64,000 nucleotides of DNA, taken from JBCCFW01 sp039029535 (lineage in GTDB: Bacteria; Acidobacteriota; JBCCFW01). The stretch spans positions 1-64,000 of the forward strand of contig JBCCFW010000021.1 in the NCBI GenBank assembly GCA_039029535.1, given 5' to 3'. This document shows, piece by piece, positions 32,950 to 41,451 of the stretch; the stretch's first letter is position 1, and every line of letters begins with the position of its first letter. A program made the position numbers and the translations under genes. The notes under the pieces were generated by a model. It ran no database searches, had not been told where the DNA came from, and saw only the letters and a program-made list of their open reading frames with translations.

Positions 32950-33061
32950 CACTCAACATCGCAGCTTGCGATGACAAAGTGGGCCACTTGCGAGGGAGAG
33001 GGCTGGAGGGATCCAGACCACGGAGCCCTACGCGTGTCTTCGGCCCGAGGGAGCCTGCCTG

Positions 33062-33325
33062 ATGCCGTGCCGCGCCAATGCGCAGTTCTCTGCGCCGACC
33101 TCGTTCTCCACCCTCCTGCTCGCCCTTGCTTGCAGCTGTCTCTCGGGTACCGCCGAGGCCCTTCCGCCCGAGAATCTCCCCGAGATTCGTGAGACCCAAG
33201 AAGCTCCGGCTTCAATCCGGAGCGTCTCTACACCGAGATCCTGCCGACGGACCACGTGGACGTGGCAACGGGCTCCCTGGTTCTCACTCAGCCCCTCCTG
33301 TCACTGCCGCAGGCGGGCGACCTGA
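33062..33325 (+). pseudogene. Signal-peptide fragment of rhs gene, shifted frame
   Basis: ATG 33062 has a GAGGGAG site eight bases upstream. It opens a classical secretion signal (SAPTSFSTLLLALACSCLSG, then TAEALPPENLPEIRETQEAP). After about base 33207 this frame turns into an unlikely Arg/Ser/Cys-rich sequence. At the same point the frame of the large Rhs ORF reads GFNPERLYTEILPTDHVDVA, which continues sensibly into the Rhs protein. I infer that this fragment is the true N-terminus, split off by a one-base loss near 33205-33209 (a real mutation or a sequencing error). Confidence 0.6.
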
Positions 33326-36300
33326 CCCTGAACCTCACCCTCGGCTACAGCAGCGGCATGGCCGACCTCCGGACCTGGGGAGCCCGGCCTCAGGGATGCA
33401 TCGGGGAGACGGCCCCTTCGGCCACCCCTCCACACCAGGTCAACCGTCTCCGGGCGAGCTGGGTCGCGCCAGGATTCACGCTCACGCTCGGCCAGATTGG
33501 TCTCGCACCGCTTCATGAAGGCCTGAATCTGGACTACGTCTACGCATGGCACTACTTCGACGAATCAGGAGCGAAGCACCACCTCGAGCTCGTCGACGAC
33601 GCGCCGCCGGCGCAGTTCCCATCGGTCTTCGGAGGCACGCCGGCGCCGTTCGTCCCACCGGAGTGCACGCCGTGGCCCGATTGTGAGTGCGACACGGTGA
33701 GCCCACCGGAATGGTGCGACGACGAGCCGCCTGTCGAGCCTCCTTCGGTGCTCACGTATGTCACGCGTGACGGCACCTACTTCCGCGCCGATCACTTCCT
33801 CGACCGCAATTCCTGGGTTCTCTACCGGACTGACGGCACTCTCCTCGAGCTGGCGCACGAAGTCGTGACACCGAGCAGTGCTCTCTCGACCATCCCGTCG
33901 ACTCACGATGCCCTGGCGGGAGGCGGCTTCCACGCGAGTCGAATCGCGGATCGTCACGGCAATCTCATCGAGATCGAGTACCACTCCTCCCCCAGCATTC
34001 CCGGCTCGATCTCCTCCATCACCGACAGCCTTGGTCGAATCGTGAGCTTCGCTCTCCATCCCGAAGTAGCTGGCGACCCCAAGAGTGGTCACCTCGCCTC
34101 GATGACGGCTCCTGCCTTCGGAGGAGTCACCGCCACGACGACCTTCGAGTACGAAGCATTCGGAGCATGGGAGAGAACAGACTGGGACGACTACGGTGGT
34201 GAGACGACGTTTCGGGAAGTCCCAAGACTCGTCGGAATCCACCGGCCTGAGAACTTCAGCACGACGTTCGATTACAGCCAGAGCCTGCCTCACGACGAGT
34301 ATCCCGGCTGCTTCTTCACCGGCTTGAACACCTCGCCGTGCGATGCCTGGCAGCCCGACTACGTCAGCTGCATGCTGTGGTCCTCCGTAGCCTGGGACTT
34401 CGAGATCGAAACCATCACGTACCCAGGAGGAGGGCTCGTCCTCTACACCACGGGAACTTGGGAAGACGAGAATTGGAGCTTCAACTCCAGCGATCACGGG
34501 TACTACAGCCAGCAGATTCCCCAGCGGGGGATCATTCGGGTCGACAAGTACGCCAACGGTGATCCTTCAGACACCACGACTCAGGGCAACCACTCCTCCT
34601 GGTCCTACCAGCGAGGCTGTCACCGCAACTCGCCCTGCGCCACCCTCCGCGCCCCTGGCTCGTGGAGCCAGGACCCCGACCTGAATTGCGGCGGGGAGTC
34701 TTGCCCTAACGGAGGGGCCCTGGAAGACAGTTGCTGGGGTGTCGTCGGCGTTGTTGGACCTGACGGCAACCTCACCCGTCATCGCTTCCACGCGCCGGAG
34801 CCAGGCGCGTGGAAGGCCCGGAAGCCGCATCCGCTGGCTGGCAAGGAACTCGAGCGCATCATTCACGAGGGCAACTGCGCCGTGGTCCCGAGCCACGACT
34901 ACTCCTGCTTCGGTGACGATCCTTGCAAGGAACGAGAAGTAGAACGGACGGTGACGGCCTGGAGGCTGAGCTGCCTCGGAATCGAGCGCTCTGGCGAAAC
35001 GACCTGGAAACGTGAGGGAAGCAGCTCAGGTGCCTCATGGGCCCGACAAACCAGCTCGCGTTGCGAACCCGACGCCATGGGCAAGTTCCAACGCGAGACC
35101 AGAACGGCCACGGGCTCCTTGAGCCACGAGCCCTTGACAACGTCCGTCCGTTACACGCCCGTCCCGGTGCGATGGCTTCTCGATTCGTGGGTCGAGGCAT
35201 TCGACGAGCAGTCGGGACGTCGTGTCAGACGTCATGCCCGCTTCGATGATCGCGGCCGGATGGACGAGTATCAGGCCGTCGGGGTACTCATCGATGCAAG
35301 TGCCGAACCGGCCGACGAGTGCCCTCTGTCGGCCTCCGTCTCCTATCCGGTGCCGGATGTCGAGTTCTTCGGCATCTACGAACACGCCTCGACGCTCCAT
35401 TGCGCCGAGGGCCCCGAGTGGCTGGGCCTGAGCACCGAGTCGGACTTCGTCCAGAGCGCCGCGCTCACGCCGGCACCAGGGGACATCGTCACGAGCCTGA
35501 CGTTTCACGAGTCAGGCAACGGAAGAGGCCAGCCTCACTTCGTCACGAAGGCGACCGGCACCGGTTCGGACGCCATCACGGTTGAGCTGACCTACGCAAG
35601 CGGCGCGCTCGAGAGCCAGGAAGTCATCGGCCTGAGCCCGCCCTGGAAGAGCTTCGATGCCGAAATCGACGCCAACACGGGTCGTGTCTCCCGAACCCGG
35701 GACCCGGCAGGAGCCTTCACGGACTACGCATTCGACGCTCTCGGCAGACTGACGCTGGTGGCGCCTCGAGACCTTGCCTCGACGACCTACACCTACCCGA
35801 CGCCATCCACCGTCAGCGTGGTGCTTCAGGAAGAGGGAGATGAGTCAGAGGACCACTACTCGTTCGATGGCTTCGGAAGACTCACGGCTCACGAGAGGCT
35901 CCTCCCGGACGGCACCTGGGCCTTCAAGACGACAGCCTACGACTCCTCGGCGAGGATCGTGAAAGAAGGACGTTGGCAACGAAGCGGAGCTCCCGCGCCA
36001 TTCTGCGGACTTCCTGAGCCAACGTCATCCGTGCTCACGGACTACACCTACACGACTGCGGATGGCGCCCATCTCTTCGAAGACCCGCTTGGCCGCATTC
36101 GCCGAATCGAGGAGGGCCCGGAGACAGTCACGACATACTCGTACCCGCTCGCGGGTGGCGTGCGGGCAGTCCAGTCGGGACTCAACGGAGATCCGACTGC
36201 CGAGGTGTCGAGCCTGGCCGTCAGCAACGGTCTCGGTCAACTCGTGAGCGTGACACCCGATCTGTCTGGCGGCGCAGCGGCAAAGTACGAGTACGATGTC

Positions 36301-38523
36301 TTCGGCGAGCTCTCTCTCGCAAGGCTCACGGGCATGGCCGACGGAACGAGCTTCGTCCAGACTCGGAGCTTCGTCCGCGACGGCCACGGTCGGGTGATCG
36401 CCTCAGCAGACCCTGAAAGCGGACTAACCGAGAACCTCGAGTTCGATCTTCAAGGCAACGTCACTCGCCTGCGTGACGAGAACGGACGAGCAGCCAGTTA
36501 CACGATCGTGCGATCTCACGACCAGGCCGGCCGCCTCCTGTCGGTAGCCGAAGACCACGGAGCGTCCACCCACGTTCTGTACGAGTACCGCTACGACGGC
36601 GACGGCAGCCCATGTCCTGGCACTCACGACCTGGGCAAGCTCACGAGCGAGATCGTTCCCTTGCCAGGCTGGGGAGGAAGTTACCAGCGCTGCGTGCGTC
36701 ATTCTGGTCTCGCTGGCTTGCCGGACCACGTTCGGGTCGACCTGACGACGGAGACGACCGGAACGGCGAGCTTCGAGAGCACCATGGACTACAATCGCCG
36801 TGGTCAGGTCGCAGTCGAGAGTTACCCGGATGGTCACTCGTGCACGGAGCCGTCCGGCTGCACGAGTTTCCCGGCAGGAGTGAGCATGGCGCACTCCTAC
36901 CAGAGGGGACAGCCACGAGCCTCGGTTTACAACGGCCTCGACGACATCCAGGTCACCAAGTGGGCTGCCAATCTTCAGCCGATCGAGCATCATGTCGGTG
37001 ACGGCACGCGACGGCTCGTCGAGCTCGACGATCAGGATCGGATCACGCGGATGAGCGTGATCGACGGTGCCGGAGCGGCACTGTGGGACAGTGGCACCCA
37101 CGTCTACGATGGACTGTCGAACATCAGCTCCATCGGAGTCGAGGGCGTGGTGGGAACCCACCCGCAGTCGTACACGTACGACTCCCACGGCCGGCTGACG
37201 AAGGCCGTCCTGGCGGGCTCCGTGATCAGCTACCTCTACGACGACTTCGGCAACATGACGGATCGCCTGGGGAGTCCCTTCCCAGCGATCGGTGAGGGAG
37301 GCTTCACGGGGCACCGGCACCATGATGGAGGCACTCACACGAATCGCATCTCGGGACCAGGCTGGCTGTACGACGGGAACGGCAACCTCACGCTGTCGCC
37401 GGAGCCGGCCCAGAGCTACTCCTGGGATGTTCTCAACCGCCTCGACTCGATCGCCGACACAGGTGGAGTGACAATCCAGCGCCACGCCTACGACAGCACG
37501 GGCGAGCGCTTCCTAAGAGAGAACGCCAACGAGCTTCGATTCTACTATCGAGCAGGCGGCGCAAGGACTCTGGCAGAGTTCACCTGGAGCGGAACTGGCT
37601 GGCTCCTCGAGCGAGAGTACCTGAAGAGTCCGCTGGGCGAGTTCGGGTTCTGCCAGCACGAGAGCGGTGTGTTCTGCGGCGCAACGTACACGCATGCTGA
37701 TCATGTCGGCACACCACGCCTCGAGACCGACCGCCTGGGCAACGTGACCGCATTGCGCCAACTATCCCCGTTCGGACTGCCGGTCGGCTCTGGCGGAGCA
37801 AGCACTCACGTGTTCACCGGACATGAGCGAGACATCGAGACCTCTCTCGACTACATGCATGCACGGTACTTCGGAGTCCGGCACGCTCGCTTCTTGTCGC
37901 GCGACCCCCTCGATTCGAGCGCAGAAGCCCAAGACACGGCTTCATGGAACCGATACTCCTACGTCACGAACAATCCATTGACATTCGTCGACCCCGACGG
38001 ACTCAAGAAAGCCATGTACGTCATGCAGACCACAGGATGGTGGGAGGAGGTACCTGTCAACAAGATGCAGATACCCAGTGACTGGAGCTTGAGCTACGAT
38101 GACTCCGCGTCAAAGAAGGACATCGAGGGAACTCTAAAGAAAGCGGACAGGGGTGACATCGTCGTCATTCTGGGTCACTCCAATGAACATTCCCAGAAGG
38201 GAATCGTGGGAATGGCAACGGACGAGCTCATCGGCTCTGAGAACATCTCGGGCCAAGAGATGGGCAAGGCTGCCGCCGATGGCTCGCCGCCAATGGCCGT
38301 CATCTTGGCCGGCTGTCAGACCGACTGCCTTGCAGCAGATGTGAACGCTGCTTCCGGCGCGACGTCGTTCGGCACCACTGCCGACCTCCCACTCCGCCTT
38401 GCATCGCCAGCAACCAAGGCGGTCGCGAGCACGCTGGCAAGTGGCGGCTCAGTGGGGCAGGCTAAGCAAGCAGGCGACGCGAAACTCCCAGCCCCAACCG
38501 TGGAGTGGAGGGTTCATCAGTAA
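33256..38523 (+). CDS. Rhs/YD-repeat polymorphic toxin with caspase-like His/Cys tip
   Basis: A 1755-residue frame, open from 33193. It begins as a secreted beta-shell protein (VATGSLVLTQPLLSLP, typical of Rhs N-termini). Many YD repeats follow (YEYDVFGEL, YTYDSHGRLTKA, YLYDDFGNM, RHAYDSTGERF). The Rhs core end is MHARYFGVRHARFLSRDPL and NRYSYVTNNPLTFVDPDGL near residue 1583. The tip (1584-1755) is variable: VVILGHSNEH contains His1641 and MAVILAGCQTD contains Cys1687, 46 residues apart. The strand-H and strand-C pattern and spacing resemble clan CD proteases (caspase, CHAT). The signal peptide lies in another frame upstream (33062). The tip end overlaps a candidate immunity gene. Base composition of the tip is less GC-rich than its surroundings. 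Confidence 0.85.
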   Translation: MDVATGSLVLTQPLLSLPQAGDLTLNLTLGYSSGMADLRTWGARPQGCIGETAPSATPPHQVNRLRASWVAPGFTLTLGQIGLAPLHEGLNLDYVYAWHYFDESGAKHHLELVDDAPPAQFPSVFGGTPAPFVPPECTPWPDCECDTVSPPEWCDDEPPVEPPSVLTYVTRDGTYFRADHFLDRNSWVLYRTDGTLLELAHEVVTPSSALSTIPSTHDALAGGGFHASRIADRHGNLIEIEYHSSPSIPGSISSITDSLGRIVSFALHPEVAGDPKSGHLASMTAPAFGGVTATTTFEYEAFGAWERTDWDDYGGETTFREVPRLVGIHRPENFSTTFDYSQSLPHDEYPGCFFTGLNTSPCDAWQPDYVSCMLWSSVAWDFEIETITYPGGGLVLYTTGTWEDENWSFNSSDHGYYSQQIPQRGIIRVDKYANGDPSDTTTQGNHSSWSYQRGCHRNSPCATLRAPGSWSQDPDLNCGGESCPNGGALEDSCWGVVGVVGPDGNLTRHRFHAPEPGAWKARKPHPLAGKELERIIHEGNCAVVPSHDYSCFGDDPCKEREVERTVTAWRLSCLGIERSGETTWKREGSSSGASWARQTSSRCEPDAMGKFQRETRTATGSLSHEPLTTSVRYTPVPVRWLLDSWVEAFDEQSGRRVRRHARFDDRGRMDEYQAVGVLIDASAEPADECPLSASVSYPVPDVEFFGIYEHASTLHCAEGPEWLGLSTESDFVQSAALTPAPGDIVTSLTFHESGNGRGQPHFVTKATGTGSDAITVELTYASGALESQEVIGLSPPWKSFDAEIDANTGRVSRTRDPAGAFTDYAFDALGRLTLVAPRDLASTTYTYPTPSTVSVVLQEEGDESEDHYSFDGFGRLTAHERLLPDGTWAFKTTAYDSSARIVKEGRWQRSGAPAPFCGLPEPTSSVLTDYTYTTADGAHLFEDPLGRIRRIEEGPETVTTYSYPLAGGVRAVQSGLNGDPTAEVSSLAVSNGLGQLVSVTPDLSGGAAAKYEYDVFGELSLARLTGMADGTSFVQTRSFVRDGHGRVIASADPESGLTENLEFDLQGNVTRLRDENGRAASYTIVRSHDQAGRLLSVAEDHGASTHVLYEYRYDGDGSPCPGTHDLGKLTSEIVPLPGWGGSYQRCVRHSGLAGLPDHVRVDLTTETTGTASFESTMDYNRRGQVAVESYPDGHSCTEPSGCTSFPAGVSMAHSYQRGQPRASVYNGLDDIQVTKWAANLQPIEHHVGDGTRRLVELDDQDRITRMSVIDGAGAALWDSGTHVYDGLSNISSIGVEGVVGTHPQSYTYDSHGRLTKAVLAGSVISYLYDDFGNMTDRLGSPFPAIGEGGFTGHRHHDGGTHTNRISGPGWLYDGNGNLTLSPEPAQSYSWDVLNRLDSIADTGGVTIQRHAYDSTGERFLRENANELRFYYRAGGARTLAEFTWSGTGWLLEREYLKSPLGEFGFCQHESGVFCGATYTHADHVGTPRLETDRLGNVTALRQLSPFGLPVGSGGASTHVFTGHERDIETSLDYMHARYFGVRHARFLSRDPLDSSAEAQDTASWNRYSYVTNNPLTFVDPDGLKKAMYVMQTTGWWEEVPVNKMQIPSDWSLSYDDSASKKDIEGTLKKADRGDIVVILGHSNEHSQKGIVGMATDELIGSENISGQEMGKAAADGSPPMAVILAGCQTDCLAADVNAASGATSFGTTADLPLRLASPATKAVASTLASGGSVGQAKQAGDAKLPAPTVEWRVHQ

Positions 38524-38912
38524 TGAAGTTTGGGGACACCTCTCAAACAGATGATCGACACCGGTGGATCACGGCTGCAGTCGTCACTACGGCGACCACC
38601 GCTTCAGTCCTGCTCGTGTTGGTGTCAAGCGTACTCGGCCCAGCCGTCGGCCTATACTTCGAGAAGCAGGTCTACCGGAATGATCTGCCCTACCTCACCA
38701 GACTCATCGTCCCCCGCGCTGAGGGGATTGCCGACATCGCTTTCTGGCTCACGTTCGCAGCATGTACGGCAGCATTGCTCGTCACGCTGAAGTCCGAACG
38801 TCACTCAGCGACCGTTCGGTGGCTCGCGGTGGCATGGACCTTCCTCGCGCTCTCCTGGGCCGCCTTGGTACTGTTCGCTGCCGCACTGCCATTCATCCCC
38901 CTCTCAACGTGA
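38523..38912 (+). CDS. Candidate immunity membrane protein for the Rhs tip
   Basis: A 129-residue protein with three hydrophobic segments (about 14-37, 60-84, 92-118) and few other features. ATG 38523 shares its A with the rhs stop (TAATG), the usual tight coupling of toxin and immunity genes. I do not recognise a family. A paralogue lies at 39319-39624: the C-terminal parts align as HSATVRWLAVAWTFLALSW against HASAVRWSAVTWVLAVLFW, and both end in LPF-PLS. A membrane immunity protein for a protease-like tip is unusual, so its mode of protection is open. Confidence 0.65.
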   Translation: MKFGDTSQTDDRHRWITAAVVTTATTASVLLVLVSSVLGPAVGLYFEKQVYRNDLPYLTRLIVPRAEGIADIAFWLTFAACTAALLVTLKSERHSATVRWLAVAWTFLALSWAALVLFAAALPFIPLST

Positions 38913-38952
38913 GACTCAGCTCGGAAGAGCCGACATTCAGAGCACTCCAAGG

Positions 38953-39318
38953 AAGGTCATCGTGTTCGGCCAAGGCAATGAGCACTCCCAAGGGTGGGAC
39001 GGTGGGAACGCAGGCTGACGACTTCATCGGACGCGACAATGTCTCCGGGCAAGACATGAGCAATGTCTCAAGCGACGGCCCAGCACCAACGACCGTTACT
39101 TTGGATGGCTGCAAGACGGACTGCGTTGTGAAAGAAGCAAGACACCGTCTCCGGTAGCACGTCACTCGGGCTCACGACCAACGTCAAGATCCAATACGCC
39201 TCAAAGGCAACCAAAGCCGTCGTGAGCACGCTGGCAAGTGGTGGCTCAGCGGGACGGGCCAAACAAGCGGCGACGCGGAACTCCGAGCCCCAACTGCGGA
39301 GTGGTAGGTACATCAGTA
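38953..39318 (+). pseudogene. Decayed second Rhs toxin tip
   Basis: Three consecutive frames together spell a copy of the Rhs tip: VIVFGQGNEHSQG (frame of 38953), DDFIGRDNVSGQDM then VTLDGCKTDC (frame of the next segment, to 39157), and STLASGGSAGRAKQA (from about 39141). The intact tip has VVILGHSNEHSQK, DELIGSENISGQEM, VILAGCQTDC and STLASGGSVGQAKQA. Two frame changes and loss of the GH histidine (now Gln) make this non-functional. It has no Rhs core in front, so it is an orphan tip fragment, followed directly by its own immunity gene. Confidence 0.75.
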
Positions 39319-39624
39319 ATGGCCTCCGCAAGTGGCAAGCCGCACGCTGAAACAGTGTCGTCGGTCGCCGTGGTGATTGCGGCAGCGGCGGCCTCATTCA
39401 TGCTTGCATTCTGCTCGGGCGGACTCGGTTCTGCCGTTGCACTGGAACTTCAGTGTCTAGACGGCCTGGTCGTTGGGGGCGGTGCGTTGGTTGCCTTGGT
39501 CGAGTACCGCAAGCACGCGTCGGCGGTGCGGTGGTCGGCCGTGACGTGGGTCCTGGCAGTGCTCTTCTGGACTGCGCTAGTTGGCTTTGCTGCCGTCTTG
39601 CCGTTCACTCCGCTGTCAGAATAG
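39319..39624 (+). CDS. Second immunity-like membrane protein (paralogue)
   Basis: A 101-residue protein with three hydrophobic segments. It is paralogous to the protein at 38523-38912: the central 30 residues are shorter, but the last 40 residues align closely (ASAVRWSAVTWVLAVLFWTA and the LPFTPLSE end). ATG 39319 follows the sequence CATCAGTA as in the first copy. Its frame is intact although the tip before it is decayed, consistent with selection to keep immunity genes after their toxin is lost. Confidence 0.65.
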   Translation: MASASGKPHAETVSSVAVVIAAAAASFMLAFCSGGLGSAVALELQCLDGLVVGGGALVALVEYRKHASAVRWSAVTWVLAVLFWTALVGFAAVLPFTPLSE

Positions 39625-39964
39625 GACCTAGTCACGGAGAACGAGTCGGACGGCAACACCGGCGGTGGCTTGGACTCTTCGGCGCCACCTGCCTTCTTCT
39701 CCTTGCCATCGGCCTCGCTCATGCCTGGGAACACCACTCTCGTGGCGGAGGTCCGTTGGGCTTCACGGTCACTCCACGCTCGGCCTACACGCTCTACCTG
39801 AGCAGGCCGACCCGAGTCGCCCCACCGAACCGGGACAATCTCCCCCGATGTCCCAGTGCGGATCCTCACGAACGGACCGGGCCATTGAGCTCGTTTGCTC
39901 AAAGCGGTGCAGAACACGCTCCTCGGCATTGCCCCGCCCCCCCGCCGATGCAACACTCCCGGTC
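39625..39964 (+). other. Gap with possible degenerate gene remnant
   Basis: No intact gene is seen in this 340-base gap. One frame (about 39636-39830) reads as a plausible but start-less protein piece with a hydrophobic helix (WLGLFGATCLLLLAIGLAHA) and then LGFTVTPRSAYTLY, so it may be another decayed piece of the toxin-immunity locus. A run of seven C lies at 39940-39946, just before the decarboxylase gene. Confidence 0.3.
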
Positions 39965-41392
39965 ATGAGCAGCCTTCCACGACGCGAAGAGTTCGACGAG
40001 ATCCTTCCGATGATCCTGGCCGAGGCGCAGCGCTACCTGGCCGAGGTCGACGAGCTGCCCGTTCGCTCACCCGGTCAAGCCGAGGCCTTGAAATCGCTCA
40101 CCGGTTCGCTCCCGGAGAGAGGCGTCGGTGCAGCCGCCGCGCTGGGCACCCTCCTCGAACGCAGCCGCGACGCGGTGTCGGCGACCACGGGTCCGCGCTG
40201 CTTCCACTTCGTCATGGGGGGGACCACGCCGGCTTCGGTCGCGGCCGACTGGCTCGCCAGCGTCTACGACCAGCTCGGCTACACCTGGGTCGCCTCTCCC
40301 CTCTCGGTCCAGCTCGAGCGGCTCGCGCTCGACTGGCTCAAGCAGCTCTTCGAGCTCCCGGACGAGCTCTTCGGCATCATGGTCACCGGGGCGACCATGT
40401 CGAACTACGTGAGCCTGGCCGCCGCTCGTCAGTGGTGGGGCGAGCGCCAAGACGTCGACGTCTCCGAGCAAGGGATGAACGGCTTGCCGCGCGTGCCCGT
40501 CTTCTCCAGCGGTCACGTTCACGCGAGCGCGGTGAAGGTGCTCTCCATGCTCGGCCTCGGCCGGAGCGCGGTCACCAAGCTCAGCGTCGACGCGCGTGGC
40601 AACCTCGATCTTCCGGCCCTGCGTCGCGAGCTGCGCGCGCTGGAAGGACGTCCCGCCATCCTCATCGCCAACGCGGGAGAGGTGAACTGCGGCGAGTTCG
40701 ATCCCATCGAGGAGATGGCCGATCTCGCCGAGGAGCACGACGCCTGGCTCCACGTGGACGGCGCCTTCGGTCTCTTCGCCCGCGTGTCGCCCCGCACGCG
40801 CCACCTCGCCGCCGGCGCCGAGCGTGCCGACTCGATCACCGTCGACGGTCACAAGTGGCTCAACATCCCCTACGACTGCGGCTTCGCCTTCGTCCGTCGT
40901 CCCGAGCTCCTCGCACGGGCGTTCACCTACGAAGCCGCCTACCTCCCCGAGCCCGACGCCGAGCGCTTGACCATCGGCGCGTTCGGGCCGGAGAGCTCGC
41001 GGCGAGCCCGGGGAATGACGACCTGGGCGACCCTCCTCGCCCACGGACGCGAGGGCTACCGAGAGCTGGTCGAAGGCCATCTCGACCTCGCTCAGTACCT
41101 GGCGGAGCTCGTCGACTCGCACCCCAAGCTCGAGCGTCTGGCCGAGGTGCAGCTCAACATCGTCTGCTTCCGCTACAACCCGGGTGACCTCGCCGATGGC
41201 CGGCTCGACGAGCTCAACGAGGAGCTCGGCGCCGCCATCCTGGAGGACGGCCGCGTCCTCGCCGGCACGACGCTCTTCGAAGGCAAGGTCGCCCTGCGGC
41301 CCGCGATCTCCAACTGGCGCACGCGACGGGAAGACCTCGATGCCTTCGTCGACGTGGTGAGCGAGCTGGGCGACGGCTTGCGAGAGCGCTGA
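39965..41392 (+). CDS. PLP-dependent decarboxylase (group II, AADC-like)
   Basis: A 475-residue pyridoxal-phosphate enzyme. The cofactor lysine is in ITVDGHKWLNIPYDCG near residues 290-305. The Asp that binds the pyridine nitrogen is in WLHVDGAFGL, and FSSGHVHASAVKV holds the stacking His. The substrate-side motif HFVMGGTTPASVAADWL near 81-97 is typical of the aromatic-amino-acid/glutamate decarboxylase superfamily. The actual substrate cannot be read from sequence. ATG 39965 gives family length; the longer frame enters the toxin-locus remnant. It stands alone. Confidence 0.88.
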   Translation: MSSLPRREEFDEILPMILAEAQRYLAEVDELPVRSPGQAEALKSLTGSLPERGVGAAAALGTLLERSRDAVSATTGPRCFHFVMGGTTPASVAADWLASVYDQLGYTWVASPLSVQLERLALDWLKQLFELPDELFGIMVTGATMSNYVSLAAARQWWGERQDVDVSEQGMNGLPRVPVFSSGHVHASAVKVLSMLGLGRSAVTKLSVDARGNLDLPALRRELRALEGRPAILIANAGEVNCGEFDPIEEMADLAEEHDAWLHVDGAFGLFARVSPRTRHLAAGAERADSITVDGHKWLNIPYDCGFAFVRRPELLARAFTYEAAYLPEPDAERLTIGAFGPESSRRARGMTTWATLLAHGREGYRELVEGHLDLAQYLAELVDSHPKLERLAEVQLNIVCFRYNPGDLADGRLDELNEELGAAILEDGRVLAGTTLFEGKVALRPAISNWRTRREDLDAFVDVVSELGDGLRER

Positions 41393-41451
41393 CGAGCGTC
41401 TCGAGTCGGTCAGTGTTGTACGCTGAGCCCCACCATCCAGGGGGACCAGCG

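Larger units (their letters stand above)
32571..33061. other. Divergent control region between hydro-lyase and rhs
   Basis: This 491-base region holds a G-rich repeat (32607-32630), a minus-strand promoter candidate (32703-32731), a ten-base inverted repeat GTTTCGCCTG/CAGGCGAAAC (32877-32886, 32925-32934), a plus-strand promoter candidate (32921-32949) and an operator-like palindrome AAGTGG-G-CCACTT (32977-32989). Short open frames here show no protein-like features. Confidence 0.55.
38427..39321 (+). repeat. Tandem 796-base duplication of tip end plus immunity start
   Basis: GAGCACGCTGGCAAGTGG occurs at 38427-38444 and exactly again at 39224-39241. The junction GAGTGG-GG-T-CATCAGTAATG occurs at 38503-38525 and, with two substitutions, at 39299-39321. 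The start codons of the two immunity genes are 796 bases apart. The copies have diverged, so the duplication is not recent. Confidence 0.75.

Noticed and set aside
32684..33199. 171-residue minus-strand frame between hydro-lyase and rhs
   Set aside because: No ribosome site, low-complexity Arg/Gly-rich sequence, and it overlaps the rhs signal peptide.
33196..33212. Programmed -1 frameshift in rhs
   Set aside because: No heptameric slippery sequence or downstream structure was evident; a one-base loss or sequencing error is simpler.
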